Shown here piece after piece: positions 52,921 to 63,914 of a DNA stretch of 64,000 nucleotides (position 1 is its first letter; each line of letters starts with the position of its first letter). Source of the DNA: Rutpela maculata (Eukaryota; Arthropoda; Insecta; Coleoptera; Cerambycidae); contig OW386291.2 of NCBI GenBank assembly GCA_936432065.2, positions 20,437,821 through 20,501,820 of the forward strand. Reading direction: 5' to 3'. The notes under the pieces were generated by a model that saw nothing but the letters and a program-made list of their open reading frames with translations, did no database searches and was not told the origin of the DNA. The translations under genes were made by a program, and so were the position numbers.

Positions 52921-53640
52921 AAATGGGTCAAGAATTGGCATTTCTTTTATTCTTAAAGATGTTGCTTCTCAAACTAGTTAGGTACCTTACCAGATTATCT
53001 TTCTACATATCCTGAAGATCGAATTTTTGCACGAATACAATACTTTACTATACAGAGTGTCCCGAAATTATGGATACGCCTGAATAATACGTCAGGATAG
53101 GCGAGACATAAGGAAAATTACCTCTATAAAAGTTGTTAAGGTCATCGGCGAAGGAATTAGTTAATGCGGGGGGGGGCAACACTTGATGACCTTGGCTGCC
53201 ATTCTCAAGGTCACTCGATGTCAAATTTCGTTTTTTTTTAAACAGGAATCCCTATTTTTGACACCGGATTCTGAAAGAGCGAAAAATGTTGCATTGGAGT
53301 TGTAAGGAGTCAAATTGTGACCATGGGGATTATGTAAAGGTCAAATGTCTCTCGAAATTGTCAGGCTGGTATCTCGTCAGGATAGCGAGATATGAAGAAA
53401 ATGACCTCTATAAATGTTGTTGAAGTCTTCCACCACTTGGTAACCTTGTATTTGACATTGAAGGCAATTTTCAAGGTCATTTGAAGGTCAATTTCGTTTC
53501 TCAAATGGGAACTCTCTAGTCGCCGAAGCCGATCATGAATTGACCTCGATTTGACATTAAAATCTGTCTGTAAGGTCATCACGATCACCATTGTCTGCCT
53601 TCAGTCACCAGACCCTAGGGTCAATTTGACCCCTTATAAC

Positions 53641-55556
53641 TCTAAGATCAAATAAACAGGGAGATTCGTGATTCAAATAATAAACAAAAAACTATTTGGA
53701 ATATTATTAATAAATGCCCAAAAAAAGCAATAAAAACGAAGCAACCTCAATATCACCCGAAAGTTAGAATATTTTCTTTACTCAAATAGCGAAGGAATTA
53801 GTTAATGAGACACCTAAATCCCATTCTACCCATGTGGAATATCTACAGAATGGTAACAAAATGCATAATTATTCAATTTTTTTTTATCCAGTTTTGGAAA
53901 CAGAAGTAAAAAATGCATTACGGTCTTTGAAAAATTCCAAGGCTATACAATCAATCAGTAGATATGTACAAAGAAAATATAGAATATTTATCTGGACCAC
54001 TAACTTATACAATTAATATCATGTTTGCAAGAGTTACGTTTCCAAATAAATTAAAAAAGGCAAAAATTATTCCAATGTTGAAGGCAGGAGATATTGAGGA
54101 CGTATCCTGCTATGGGCCAATTGCTTTACGCCCTATTCTAGCCAAAGTATTGGAAAAAATTATTGCCTTGACAATAACTAATTATCTGGAATCACATAAT
54201 ATTCTTACAAATAAACAATTTGGGTTCTGGAAAGGTAAAAATACCTCACAAGCTGTTTGGGACCTTGTTAATTTCATTAGCAAGGGCTTTGAAAATTTTA
54301 ACACAACCTTCGCAATTTTCCTAGACCTAAGCAAAGCATTCGATTGCGTTTCCAAAGAAATTTTATTAAATATATTAGAATTGATGTCATCGTATTTATC
54401 AGACAGATATCAGTGTGTGTTACAATGATAAACTTAGCAACATGCTAGCAGTGTAACACGGTGTGCCGCAGGGTAATGTAGTAGGACCGCTGCTATTTTT
54501 AATCTATATTAATGATTTACCTAATGCTCAGCATCAACAGTCCTTTTTGCAGACGACACAACTTTCGCAGAACATTTGAGAGATACTGGTACTAATGTTG
54601 TTGATTTGCAAACCAACATTTTAAGCAAGCCTTCTGACTGGTTTAATGCTAACAAATTAATACCAACAAAACGCACACATTACTTTTTTCCACCAAGAAT
54701 AATAACCCCCAGACTATAAACTTTTTAGGACTAACATTAGATAATAGATTAAGTTGGCATCCACATATTAATGACCTAACGACTAAATTGTCCAAAAAAG
54801 TATATGTCATCAGACAAATAAAAAACAAAATTAATCTAGACGCAGCAATTGTTGCATACCATGCTTTGTTCCATAGTGCCATGGTATATGGTTTGATAAA
54901 CTGGGGTACATACAATCAAGTACATAGCATTTTTATTATTCAAAGAAGAGCAATTAGAGCTCTGGCTGGTTCGAGTCAACTTGTAAGTTGCAAATCTTGG
55001 TTCATAACATTTAATATATTAACTTTGCCTTCCGAAATTATTCGCTGTAATTTACTTCATATAAAGGAGAATTTAAGCGAACATGCAAGAAATAGCGAAA
55101 ATTATGAATATAATATTCGAAATCGCAATGATATACAAACACCTTATCAGAGACTAGAGTCAACAAAAGGAAACAATTTTGGTATTGCTTTATTTAACTC
55201 TTTGCCCCAACAATTGAAATCTTTGTGCTTACTACAATGCGTCAGATTTTAAATATGTATAAATTTAGATTAATGTTTGTTCTTTGTTAGTTTACTTGAA
55301 TTGTCCTGTACCATATTACACAAACCACATTAGGATTGTCATTTACATATATATTTATATTTACATTGACTATACTAGAATTACGTCCTAGTGTTTTATA
55401 CAATCATGTTTTTGTTTGTTTGTTATTTACTTTGACTATACCAGTATTATGTCCTAGTGTTGTATACAGTTATATTTTTGCCTGTTATTCATATTTACAT
55501 TATTTATATTTATATTTACATTTACATTTTTGATTTTTACTTACTTTTTTACATAT
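53641..55556 (+). mobile_element. 5'-truncated LINE (Jockey/CR1-like) inside the long-TIR element
   Basis: Begins without an endonuclease and contains a full run of RT motifs. The 3' untranslated region has a direct duplication of about 70 bp (a TTTACATTGACTATACTAGA-like unit at 55360 and 55428). It ends in ATTTACATTTACATTT simple sequence. Confidence 0.75.
53834..55252 (+). pseudogene. LINE reverse transcriptase pseudogene
   Basis: In order: EVKNALRSLKNSKAI (53910), KKAKIIPMLKAGDIEDVSC (54055), LRPILAKVLEKIIAL (54130), NKQFGFWKGKNTSQAV (54215), and FAIFLDLSKAFDCVSKEIL with the motif A Asp (54315). Then GVPQGNVVGPLLFLIYINDLP (54465), FADDTTFAEH with intact FADD after a frameshift (54545), DWFNANKL (54635), and a thumb/C-terminal frame 54788-55252. 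Three or more frame shifts; otherwise complete from the fingers onward. No RNase H is seen. Confidence 0.8.
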
Positions 55557-55571
55557 TTTTTTTTTTTTTTT

Positions 55572-58032
55572 CGGGTTGCCCGCTGCCGGACAGGACTTCC
55601 GTGGCCTCCGACACCTCACGGTAGTCGCGCCGGCGAATTCCTTGCAGCCACTCTCCACGACCTGTGGAGTTAGTGACTGCAAATACCTAAATCGTGTGCC
55701 CTAAGTAGACGAAGGGACTCCAAGATAACCGCCTTCTGCATCTGGCCTGCCAACCATTCTGCCGAATTCTGACAGGCCGGTATGATCTTCAATTCTGAGA
55801 GCAGCGAAGGCTTCATCCCTCCGAGTACGCCGATTATTAGGACGACCATCTTGACAGAGTAGTCTGGGTACAGCACTTGGAGCTCATACCGGAGATCACG
55901 ATATTTGGTCCGTTTTTCCCCCTCCTTCAAAGTGATGTTTGTCTCAGCAGGTGCTGAGAATTCGATTACAAACATCACTTTGTTCTGATGGTCGAGGAGG
56001 ACTATGTCAGGCTTGTTGGCTTGAATTAGCCTGACGGTCGGGAACGAGTAGTTCCAATAAATTCAGCACCTCTCATTCTCGACAACGGACTCAATATCTC
56101 CGGGGATGTAAGGCAGCACTGGTGTTTGGTCTACCCCATACGAGTGCCGTAGATGGTAGTATAGCACTCGTAAAGCCGCGTTATAGCGGTGGATGTAGGC
56201 CGAAATCGCGTATACCGGGCATGCTGAAAGCAAATGCATAAGCGATTCCGGCGCCTGACGGCAGGTCCTGCAGTTGGTATCAGGGACCTCTACACCCATT
56301 ACGCGGCTCCGGTAGACCAAGGTGTTTATTACACCATCCTGACAGGCCACAATGAATCCCTCGGTCTCCGACTTAAGCCCAGCTGACCTTAAAAAGGCGA
56401 ATGTCAGCCTAGTCGATAAACCCAGTGTTTCCATGTTTTTGTAGAATACACCGTGCATGGGTTTATCGACATGCTGCCTAAACAGGCTCTCCTGTTCGGC
56501 AGCTTTTATTTGGGCTTTCAGACGAGTTGGCTGAAGCTCAGTGACCGACTCTGGGTCAGCACCGCGCCGGCCGCCTCGTCTGACGTCGAATACGAGACCG
56601 AGTTCATCTGCGGCTCTTTTCGCTGCCTTAAACAATCCTGCGCCCACCCCTGCGATTTCGTGATCTCTCACTAATAGCAGGAGCGGATCCGAGCTCCTGA
56701 GGATGTTACATGCCACACTCAGTACTACTCTGCCGTGCATACACTCCAGACCCAAGAGTCCTCGGCCCCCCCGATGACGTGGGAGGTAAACACGAGGAAC
56801 GGACGATCTAGGATGAATACTCCTATGGATGTTCATCATCTTGCGGGTGTCTCTGTCTAGTTGGCGCAGCTCATCTACCGTCCATTTTACTACCCCAAAG
56901 GAGTAGAGCAGAACAGGAACGGCAAGCATGTTAGTAGCAGACGCCTTATTCTTCCCCGAAAGTTCGGACGACCAAATCTTTCGGAGTAGGCGTCTGTACT
57001 TGCCGCGGAGAGATTCCTTGATTTGTTGCACATCCTGGATGTGATGTTGTTGCACACCCAGGTATGTGTAGGTCTCTCCGGCATCCAGATGTCTTAGGAT
57101 GCTTCCGTCTGCGAGCTGCGCGTCCTCAGAAAATTCCCCGCATCGCCCTCTCTTGAGGTGGACGACCGCGCACTTGTCCAACCCGAACTCCATACCAATG
57201 GCCCGCGTGTACTCCTCGACCACCCTTAGAGCATTTTGAAGTTCACGCTCTCCGGAGGCATACAGTTTCAGGTCATCCATATAGAATAAATGAGTGACCT
57301 TATGCCTCCGGTTGCTGGGTGGTCCACAGTGGTACCCGCGAGTTTGGCGGAGTTCAACGGCAGCAGTGAGATGCAAAAGAGGAGGGGACTCAGAGAATCT
57401 CCCTGGAATACTCCTCTTCTGAATGCCACCTGCTCTGTCGTAACCCGCTGTGCACCTGATGTTATGGTGAAGCGGGTCCTCCAGAGTGGCAGCAGTTGTT
57501 CTATGCATCTCACTAGTGGCTCTGCTACTGCAAGACATTTGAGCAAATGTAACAGAAGTTCATGTGATGTTGTGTCAAATGCCTTACGATAGTCAATCCA
57601 GGCCATCGATAGATTCCGCTTGTACTGCACAGAGTCCTGTGTAATACAGCGGTCTACCAGCAGGCTGTCCTTACAACCTGCCATGCCCTTCTTGGCGCCA
57701 CGCTGCTCGTATATCTGCTGGAAGACCGGATCAACCTGCCGTAGTGTCCGAGCATACAAGATACGAGTAAATAGCTTGTAGCAGGAGTTCAGACAGGTGA
57801 TTGGTCTATAATTCCTTGGGTCAGACAGATCACCCTTTTTAGGGATGAGCACAGTACGTCCCTCGACAAACCAGTCCGGAATCTGCTGCCCCTCGTTCAA
57901 CCACTTGTTGAAAACTCGGGCCAGACGACGGTGGGTGGAAGGAAATTTTTTCCACCACCAGTTATTTATGCCGTCTGGCCCCGGAGCAGCGAGTTCTTGG
58001 TGCCAACGAGAGCTTGTTGGACTTCCTCCTTA
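55572..58032 (-). mobile_element. R4/Dong-like LINE A, 5'-truncated
   Basis: GC-rich copy on the minus strand with an RT, zinc knuckle and restriction-like endonuclease in that order, the layout of the R2 superclade. The 3' end abuts an A run (T run on plus, 55557-55571). The 5' end meets a TAA microsatellite at 58033-58050. Clade naming is inference. Confidence 0.8.
55670..58010 (-). pseudogene. RT plus restriction-like endonuclease polyprotein, one frameshift and one stop
   Basis: Frame 1 (57900 down) has an APGPDGINNWWWKKF start upstream, then VLIPKKGDLSDPRNYRPIT, GCKDSLLVDRCITQDS, AWIDYRKAFDTTSHELL (motif A) and FQGDSLSPLLFCISLLPL. A frameshift at about 57340 leads to frame 2 with the catalytic FYMDDLKLYA (about 57275). 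Frame 2 also carries GLDKCAVVHLKRG, YTYLGVQQ, RHRGGRGLLGLE, and the knuckle CRTCRQAPESLMHLLSAC. A single TGA at 56063-56065 interrupts the frame, which continues to KPDIVLLDHQNKVMFVIEF. The usual second endonuclease Asp (IDV) reads Glu there. Only two lesions separate it from an open C-terminal two thirds. Confidence 0.85.
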
Positions 58033-58050
58033 CTTATTATTATTATTATT
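58033..58050 (+). repeat. TTA microsatellite between LINEs A and B
   Basis: Six TTA/ATT units form the 3' tail of LINE B on the minus strand (TAA)n and abut the 5' end of LINE A. Confidence 0.85.
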
Positions 58051-59252
58051 CATAGACTTAACGGCGGCACACTTTCTCAGCCGTAGCTGGAAACTATTCA
58101 CCGAATCTCTCGCGCGCGATTGAAATTCGGCTCTGTTGGAGCCCGTTCCAGGTTTTTGGGCCCTTCAGGCGACGTTGGTGATGTCCACTCCAACAGCTCA
58201 GAGTCCAGATCCCAACAAGGGATCACAGAGACTCCTAATCCAGGACTTTCCTTAAAATATGCGCTGTTCCCAATAGTGCGATCTTCTGCACTTCTTGTGC
58301 ACTCGGTTGACCAGGCAGTTGTTGTAGTCTCCGGTCATGGCCCTTCTTGACAGTTCCAAGGGCTCCTACAATTATTGGCACGACTGTGGTCTTTGCATTC
58401 CACATTCTGCTAACTTCTATTTGGAGGTCTTTGTACTTGCTCAACTTCTCTGTTTCCTTGAGCATTATATTGGTGTCATTAGGGATGGATACATCGATCA
58501 GTAAACAGGACTTCTCCTTTTTATTGTGTATGACGATGTCTGGTCGATTTGCGCGAATTTCTCTGTCTGTTATAATTGGCACGTCCCACATAATTGTGAC
58601 GTCGTTGGTACTGACAACCGTCTCAGGCGTATATTCATAGTATTTTTGTGGCACCGGTATATCAAATTTCTTGCACATGACCCAGTGGAGATATCTGGCC
58701 ACTCTGTTATGTCGATGAGTGTACTCTGATGGTGCCAGCGTAGTACATCCTGCCACCACGTGACTGACGTGTTCTTCTGCTACTCCGCACATTCTGCACT
58801 TGCTGTCAATAGGCTGTTTCAAGATCATTCTCTGGTGGTACCTAGTGTTTAGCGCTTGATCCTGCGCTGCTATTATCAGGCTTTCCGTTTCCCCCTTCAG
58901 GCCTGAGCTGTTCAGCCACTTCGTAGACGCCATCTTGTCCACTGCTGGTCGATCAAGGTCGCGGAAGAATTGTCCATGCATCGGCTTTGAGCAGAGTACT
59001 TCTATTTTCCTCTTTTCGATGCTGGTTCTAATTTTCTTCTTAGCGTCCTTGTCAGTGGTCTCGGTACCCAGGTATTCTGCTTGAATTTTATTAGCTTCTT
59101 TCTGGATGGAATATAACTTCTTATCTTTATCATGCTCTTTAACTATCCTAGTGAATCTGTCCTTCCCATGTCCGATATACGCGCTCAGTCCCACGATAGA
59201 GGAGTCATAAGCAGATTCCAGGTCTATCAATCCACGGCCGCCATCTTTCCTC
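58051..59252 (-). mobile_element. R4/Dong-like LINE B, 5'-truncated, bounded by TAA repeats
   Basis: Its 5' end opens directly out of a (TAA)n tract (59253-59282) and its 3' end finishes in a second TAA tract (58033-58050). Dong elements of insects are known to insert into TAA repeats, which fits. The 3' untranslated region is 58051-58234. Confidence 0.8.
58235..59230 (-). CDS. C-terminal third of an R4/Dong-like polyprotein, open reading frame
   Basis: 331 codons without interruption, continuing upstream to the TAA tract (RKDGGRGLIDLE precedes the first Met). It carries the PMHGQFFRDLDRPAVD region, the zinc knuckle CRMCGVAEEHVSHVVAGC (CX2CX7HX4C), and an endonuclease core with RPDIVIHNKKEKSCLLIDV. 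The RPD Asp and the IDV Asp are both present, then KYKDLQIE. The RT is lost by truncation. The same domain order in LINE A is diverged in sequence, so A and B are different subfamilies. It cannot act alone but is surprisingly undamaged. Confidence 0.85.
   Translation of the reverse strand: MIDLESAYDSSIVGLSAYIGHGKDRFTRIVKEHDKDKKLYSIQKEANKIQAEYLGTETTDKDAKKKIRTSIEKRKIEVLCSKPMHGQFFRDLDRPAVDKMASTKWLNSSGLKGETESLIIAAQDQALNTRYHQRMILKQPIDSKCRMCGVAEEHVSHVVAGCTTLAPSEYTHRHNRVARYLHWVMCKKFDIPVPQKYYEYTPETVVSTNDVTIMWDVPIITDREIRANRPDIVIHNKKEKSCLLIDVSIPNDTNIMLKETEKLSKYKDLQIEVSRMWNAKTTVVPIIVGALGTVKKGHDRRLQQLPGQPSAQEVQKIALLGTAHILRKVLD

Positions 59253-59282
<30 letters not shown>
59253..59282 (+). repeat. TTA microsatellite upstream of LINE B
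   Basis: Ten TTA units, the likely target tract of LINE B. Confidence 0.9.
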
Positions 59283-59286
<4 letters not shown>

Positions 59287-59644
59287 ATGCAAAATTTCAG
59301 AATCCGGGGTCAAAAATATGGGTTCCTATTTAAAAAACGAAAGTTGATCCTCAAAGTCACCTGATTGTGATCCCGATGACTTCAACAACTTTTATAGAGG
59401 TCATTTTCTTCATATCAATAGCCTGACGATACCAGCCTGAAAATTTCGAGAGACATTTGATCTTTGGATGACCTCTAGGATCAAGTTGACCCATTACAAC
59501 TCGAATGCAAAATTTTTCGCTCTTTCAGAATCTGGAGTCAAAGATGGGGGTTCTATTTAAAAAACGAAAGGCGACATTTTCCTCATATCTCGCTATCCCG
59601 ACGAGTTATTCAGGCGTATCCGTACTTTTGGGACACTCTGTATA

Positions 59645-60325
59645 CTCCGTACATACATGGGAAAGTAAAAATCTAGGGTTGGTTTTGCTAACACAGAAAT
59701 AATACTGTGAAATCTATATGAAGCATGAAACATAATTACCGTGCAGATCTAATTTTAATGGTTCCATAAATACGAAGCTTAAACGTATCGGCCCTAGTTA
59801 AACTTATTCCGACAACTTAACATTCATTAGTGACTCTGTCATTATCTTTAATGTTTTGCTCATACAGCATAAAATTACATTTAAATTTCCCCATTCACAC
59901 ATACCAAATGATCGTTACGTTGGACCGCACAAAATTCACAAAGTTGTTACTAATAAAGCTAGTCTGTAATTTACTTAAGTGGATTTAGTCTAATTACACC
60001 GCACCGTTGCGAAACGTACTGCCTCACTCCTTTTATTTTACAACCTACGAAATCAGACCACTGTAGAAGAATACTCGTTTTACGTATATATAAAATGGGG
60101 TAAAGTTTTAACGGTTAGTGCTTTGTGCATATTAGTCCAATGCATTTAGATTTTTGTTTAGGAAATTCTCTGACTCGCTGAATATTTGAGTGGATAATCC
60201 TTAAAAATTGTAGAAATGATAATCCTAAGTCTACCTAGTTAACCCTTGTGCATTTTTTTTTATTTCACAAATTAGGTGTAGCCCAGACGATGAAGGCATT
60301 TACCTACAGAAACTTACAAAATGAA
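59645..60325. other. AT-rich stretch, nothing recognised
   Basis: No supported feature. Confidence 0.4.
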
Positions 60326-60326
60326 T

Positions 60327-60559
60327 CATTTTTTTTAATGAGTTCGTGAAAGTGTATAGAATAATATCCTGAAAAGTTTACATTTTGCTCAGATGCAGAA
60401 CATAAAAAAAGTGAAAAAAATATTTTTTTATCCATTCTCAAAATTTTGAAATGTAGTCAAGCTAGGAAAAATAAAAAGTACAGATGTACGTATTTATGAA
60501 AAAAAAAAGTCCTAACAAAATTTATAGTTAAAGCCACGGTTTTCCCGGAAAAAATAGTC
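60327..60559 (+). repeat. Repeat family G, third copy
   Basis: Direct copy of 42965-43213, from TTTTTTTTAATGAGTTCGTG to CACGGTTTTCCCGGAAAAAA. It stops 8 bp before PIF/Harbinger-type element 2. Confidence 0.75.
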
Positions 60560-61246
60560 AAGTGTAATGCCTGCAGTACACTCTCGCCGAGACGTTGCGA
60601 GAGCAGGCGAACGGGAGAGTGTACTTGCTGCTCTCGCATCGCCCCGTGCGCCCTCGCCTTGTCTCGTTAATGCACTCGCCTGCCCTCGCTTCGCCTCACC
60701 TCGCCTCGTTAACGCTCCAATTTGTGTCGGTTTTTTGGCCACGAGTCAAAGGGAACACAAGCCGCGAGGCCGAGGGCACCTAGTATATTCTCACTTGCTC
60801 TCGTCTGGGGGAGCTGAGTTTTTGCAAAAAGGGCAATTGTTAATTAAAAATTTGTTGCAACTTACCTAATTGACGAAAAAATTTGAAAATTATCGACCAT
60901 AAAGATCTTCCAGATGAATTCAGAAAAAAATATTACGTCGAAACGCGACAAAACTCAAAGGCAAATTTTTACTCTAGTGCTTATCCAGTCGTTCTATTTA
61001 ATCGTACTAATTAACTAATCGCTCTAATTAAGTTCTATCCAACAAAAATCAAGTATTGTGAGAACGTGAACAAAAATAAAAACTTACTTTATTTTCTCTC
61101 GTGAAAAGTGACTTTTATTTCAAACATAACTCATATACAGGGTGTTCAAAATTCACGGAACAAAAAGTGGGTGATAGTGCAGTGTCTTCTGTGCACGAAT
61201 TAATTACAGACAGAAAGAAATTGGTACCAAGATTCTTGTTTCGTTC

Positions 61247-61423
61247 ATGGCCCGAAACAATAAAACTTTCTTTTGGCCCAATAAGGAAGATAGGCAGGAG
61301 CTGGAGTGCACTGGAATTTTGAGCAAATTAAAAGATGCACCGGTTCCAATTTCATCAAAATATTTTAAAGTTTTAAATAACGATGAAATTGACACACTTT
61401 TTAACCAAATATTTAATAAGTAG
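61247..61423 (+). CDS. Unrecognised 58-aa ORF in element 2
   Basis: MARNNKTFFWPNKEDRQELE starts and SKYFKVLNNDEIDTLFNQIF ends the ORF. The frame is open upstream to about 61216 (RQKEIGTKILVSF). It reads like the C-terminal tail of a longer protein, possibly a last exon. No known domain is recognised. Its strand is opposite to the transposase exon at 62.1 kb, so it could belong to a second element gene. Confidence 0.3.
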   Translation: MARNNKTFFWPNKEDRQELECTGILSKLKDAPVPISSKYFKVLNNDEIDTLFNQIFNK

Positions 61424-62066
61424 TACGTAGTAGATTTTGTAACTTCTTGTTTTATTTCATTTTTTTAAATAGGTATTAAACATTACAATTTTGTTCTATT
61501 TTGTTTTCATTTGTTTATTTTCATATCAATTCGAAAGTTTATTATACTGTTAGTAATTAGGTCATTCTGATGACGAGAGTCATTCTGTGTCATTCCGATG
61601 ATGCATTGTTAACATAATTTTTGTACTACATTACACAAAAAAACGTTTGGAAACCATACTTCTTGGAGAAAAATTAAGTAAAACCTAAAATCTGGTGCCC
61701 TAAAACATCATACATAGCTTAGAAGCATTTTTAAGTCTAATTTGCTTATTAATTTATTAATTTTCTTTAAAAAATATGGTCTGGCTGGGTTATTAGGCTA
61801 CAGATGAAGGGGTTGATTGCCGTTCTGCAAAGATTACCTCATAACTAACATATTCTGAGAATTTTGTCGATTTGGATTTCTGGAATAATATTCTAACAAA
61901 TATTTTTTTATAGTCAAGGGAATATTTTGATGTCCATTTCATGTAATTTCCTTTATGGGCATTTTTCATATGCTTAACCGGCTACCCCCTTTATTAATTC
62001 AGGCATGTTTCATTGTTATACAGCGAGGTAAATAATAATAATTAAAATCACATTTAAATTTTCAAC

Positions 62067-62278
62067 ACTCACCTTGTTCTATTTCGATGAATTGTTTTCA
62101 TCCACCATCTTCTTGGTTTCCAAGGATTTTCAATTTTATATTTTTTGTATATATGCACATAATTAAAATATGCAAACGCACAATAAGCTGCAGCAGCGGC
62201 AATTTCAGCAACGTCCATGTCGTTATTAGAAAATATTATTTTCAACATAATTTTTTTCTTTAAAATGCTAGGAATCAT
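62067..62278 (-). CDS. Harbinger-type transposase, first exon with splice donor
   Basis: From the ATG at 62278: MIPSILKKKIMLKIIF, an Ala-rich stretch VAEIAAAAAYCAFAYFN, then NPWKPRRWWMKTIHRNR. The RRWW block is the N-terminal mark of HARBI1-like transposases just before the DDE domain. The exon ends at 62073 with AAG, and a consensus donor GTGAGT follows (62072-62067). The frame stops in the intron soon after. Downstream catalytic exons are not found in element 2, which is therefore internally deleted. Confidence 0.6.
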
Positions 62279-62699
62279 GGCATGTAATTCAATACTTCGT
62301 CAGTATTAGCTAGAAGAGTAGTTGTTTTGATTGATTCTCCAATAATGAGTGTTTTTAAATATTTACCTAATTAGTATATTAGCGTGCCCAGATTAGAGCA
62401 ACAATATACAGAAAGTAGGTAATTTCGTAATAAATAAAAAAGTGTGTAAGTTGTGATTTGCTTAATACCTAAATAATATTTTCCAATCATGATAAAAGCA
62501 AATAAATAAAATTAATTAATCGTAAAAATATCCATGTCTTTCATTCACATTACTAAAAACAGAGACATTCGCCGAGCGGTCTCGGCGAGAGTGTACACAT
62601 CGCCCTCGTGCTTCCTCACCTCTTGGTAAATGTCTCGCCGAGACATTCGCCGAGCGGTCTCGGCGAGAATGTACTGCAGGCATAACGAAATAAAAAAAT

Positions 62700-63172
62700 A
62701 TTTTGAGGTTTCTGGTTCTTGTACATACAATAAATCACAACTTTTTTTCATCCCCTTTAATAATGGGGTGGGGGTGGTAATGGTGGCTAATGCCAAAAAT
62801 TTTTTTGAGACTTTAGCTTCTCTTGTATTTATCGTACCAATACCAATTTTATGGACTCTTACCTGCTTGATTTACCCATTTACCCCAAATTTACCCCAAT
62901 TTACCCCCCAACTCTTCGACGGAACAAGATGAAAATATAATCTAATTCCAGATCTCGTTAAAGTACATATGTGTACGAAATTTCAAGTCAATATCTTAAA
63001 CGGTTCCAGAGTAAACGTGCGCACAAAAAAAGTTACAGACAGACCGACAGACAGAATTTTTTTTCGCTCAAACTTAAAATCTCGACGTTTCATGACATTT
63101 TAAGCCTATTTGAACAATAAAAAATTTTTAAAATTTTTTTGTCACTATACTTCCACTGGACGTGGAAGTAAT
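62700..63172 (+). repeat. Dispersed repeat family F, middle and 3' end with hairpin
   Basis: Contains CCCCTTTAATAATGGGGTGG, TGCCAAAAATTTTTTTGAGA, ACCAATTTTATGGACTCTTA, an ATTTACCCC run and CTCGACGTTTCATGACATTT. It ends in the hairpin TACTTCCAC/GTGGAAGTA at 63150-63172. Confidence 0.85.
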
Positions 63173-63183
63173 AAAAGCTCTTC

Positions 63184-63262
63184 AAAAAATTCTTAATTTT
63201 CTTCATTGAGAACTGTTAAAAAGTACACTTAATGATTATTATGGTTTATTAAGTTGTAGTAA
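63184..63262 (-). repeat. Inverted copy of the segment at 43810-43900
   Basis: ATGGTTTATTAAGTTGTAGT and CTTCATTGAGAACTGTTAAA are the inverse of the family G interior at 43.8 kb. Confidence 0.6.
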
Positions 63263-63736
63263 TACTCAGAACAGAACTAAGGGACACGGTACTCGAACGC
63301 GCTACGACATGACAGTGCGCTACACAAAAAGTGGTATAACTTTTGACTGACAAGACCGAATAACAAAAATCAAAAACACTGTAAAATCGATATTACTATT
63401 TAATTGTTTAATTGTTGTTTAATCATATAGATGTAGATGGCTCTCCTTACAAGTTGTCTGCATAACAATAACAACAATTCACAAAATCGGTATTGACAAC
63501 AGCCAATAAGCCAAAAGATAAAACATACAGATAGTGTATCCGCCACACATGATAAACATTTTGCGGGGTCATATTACAATAACTTTTGTTTTGTAACCCA
63601 CAGCTTGAAATAAAATTCATTATTCAAATAAGTGCTTCTGAAAACTACTTGAAGTGGTTATTTCATGCCCTTCTTTTGATAACAAGGGTACTAAATTCAG
63701 AGAGGTACAGATAAAATATTTTCCTTATATGCATCA

Positions 63737-63909
63737 TACAGGGTTGGGCAAATGTCTGGAAACACCTGATTTCTGGCTAAACTGTACGTTCGATTAAAAA
63801 ATATTCTTAACAAAAGTTTTTATAGTATCTTTGATCTATTGAGTGATGCACTTTGATTTCCAACAGCTACCCTAATTATTTTTCGAGATATGACGTCATC
63901 GGCCCTGTA
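63737..63909. mobile_element. Possible short Tc1/mariner-like MITE
   Basis: TACAGGGTTGGGCAAATGTC at the left and GGCCCTGTA at the right give only a 7-8 bp inverted end (TACAGGG). The spacing (173 bp) and TACAGGG start are common in Tc1/mariner MITEs, but no target duplication is clear. Confidence 0.3.
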
Positions 63910-63914
63910 TATTT

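Larger units (their letters stand above)
53051..59642. mobile_element. Long-TIR DNA element (TACAGAGTGTCCC ends) hosting three LINE insertions
   Basis: The left end TACAGAGTGTCCCGAAATTA and the inverse of the right end TACAGAGTGTCCCAAAAGTA are followed by paired ACGGATACGCCTGAATAA-type sequence. Flanks are TA on both sides. Inverted similarity continues for several hundred bases (53051-53640 against 59285-59642), for example around GAGATATGAAGAAAATGACC and TTTCGAGAGACATTTGA. No transposase remains. Removing the LINEs would leave about 0.95 kb, a foldback or MITE-like element of Tc1/mariner type. Confidence 0.8.
60568..62682 (-). mobile_element. PIF/Harbinger-type element 2, 2,115 bp, TSD TAA
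   Basis: TIRs begin TGCCTGCAGTACACTCTCGC, or its inverse, and are flanked by TAA at 60565-60567 and 62683-62685. The left 370 bp and right 800 bp match element 1. The interior differs and lacks the palindrome. The right terminus repeats the CGCCGAGCGGTCTCGGCGAG module twice (about 62570 and 62650). Confidence 0.82.
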
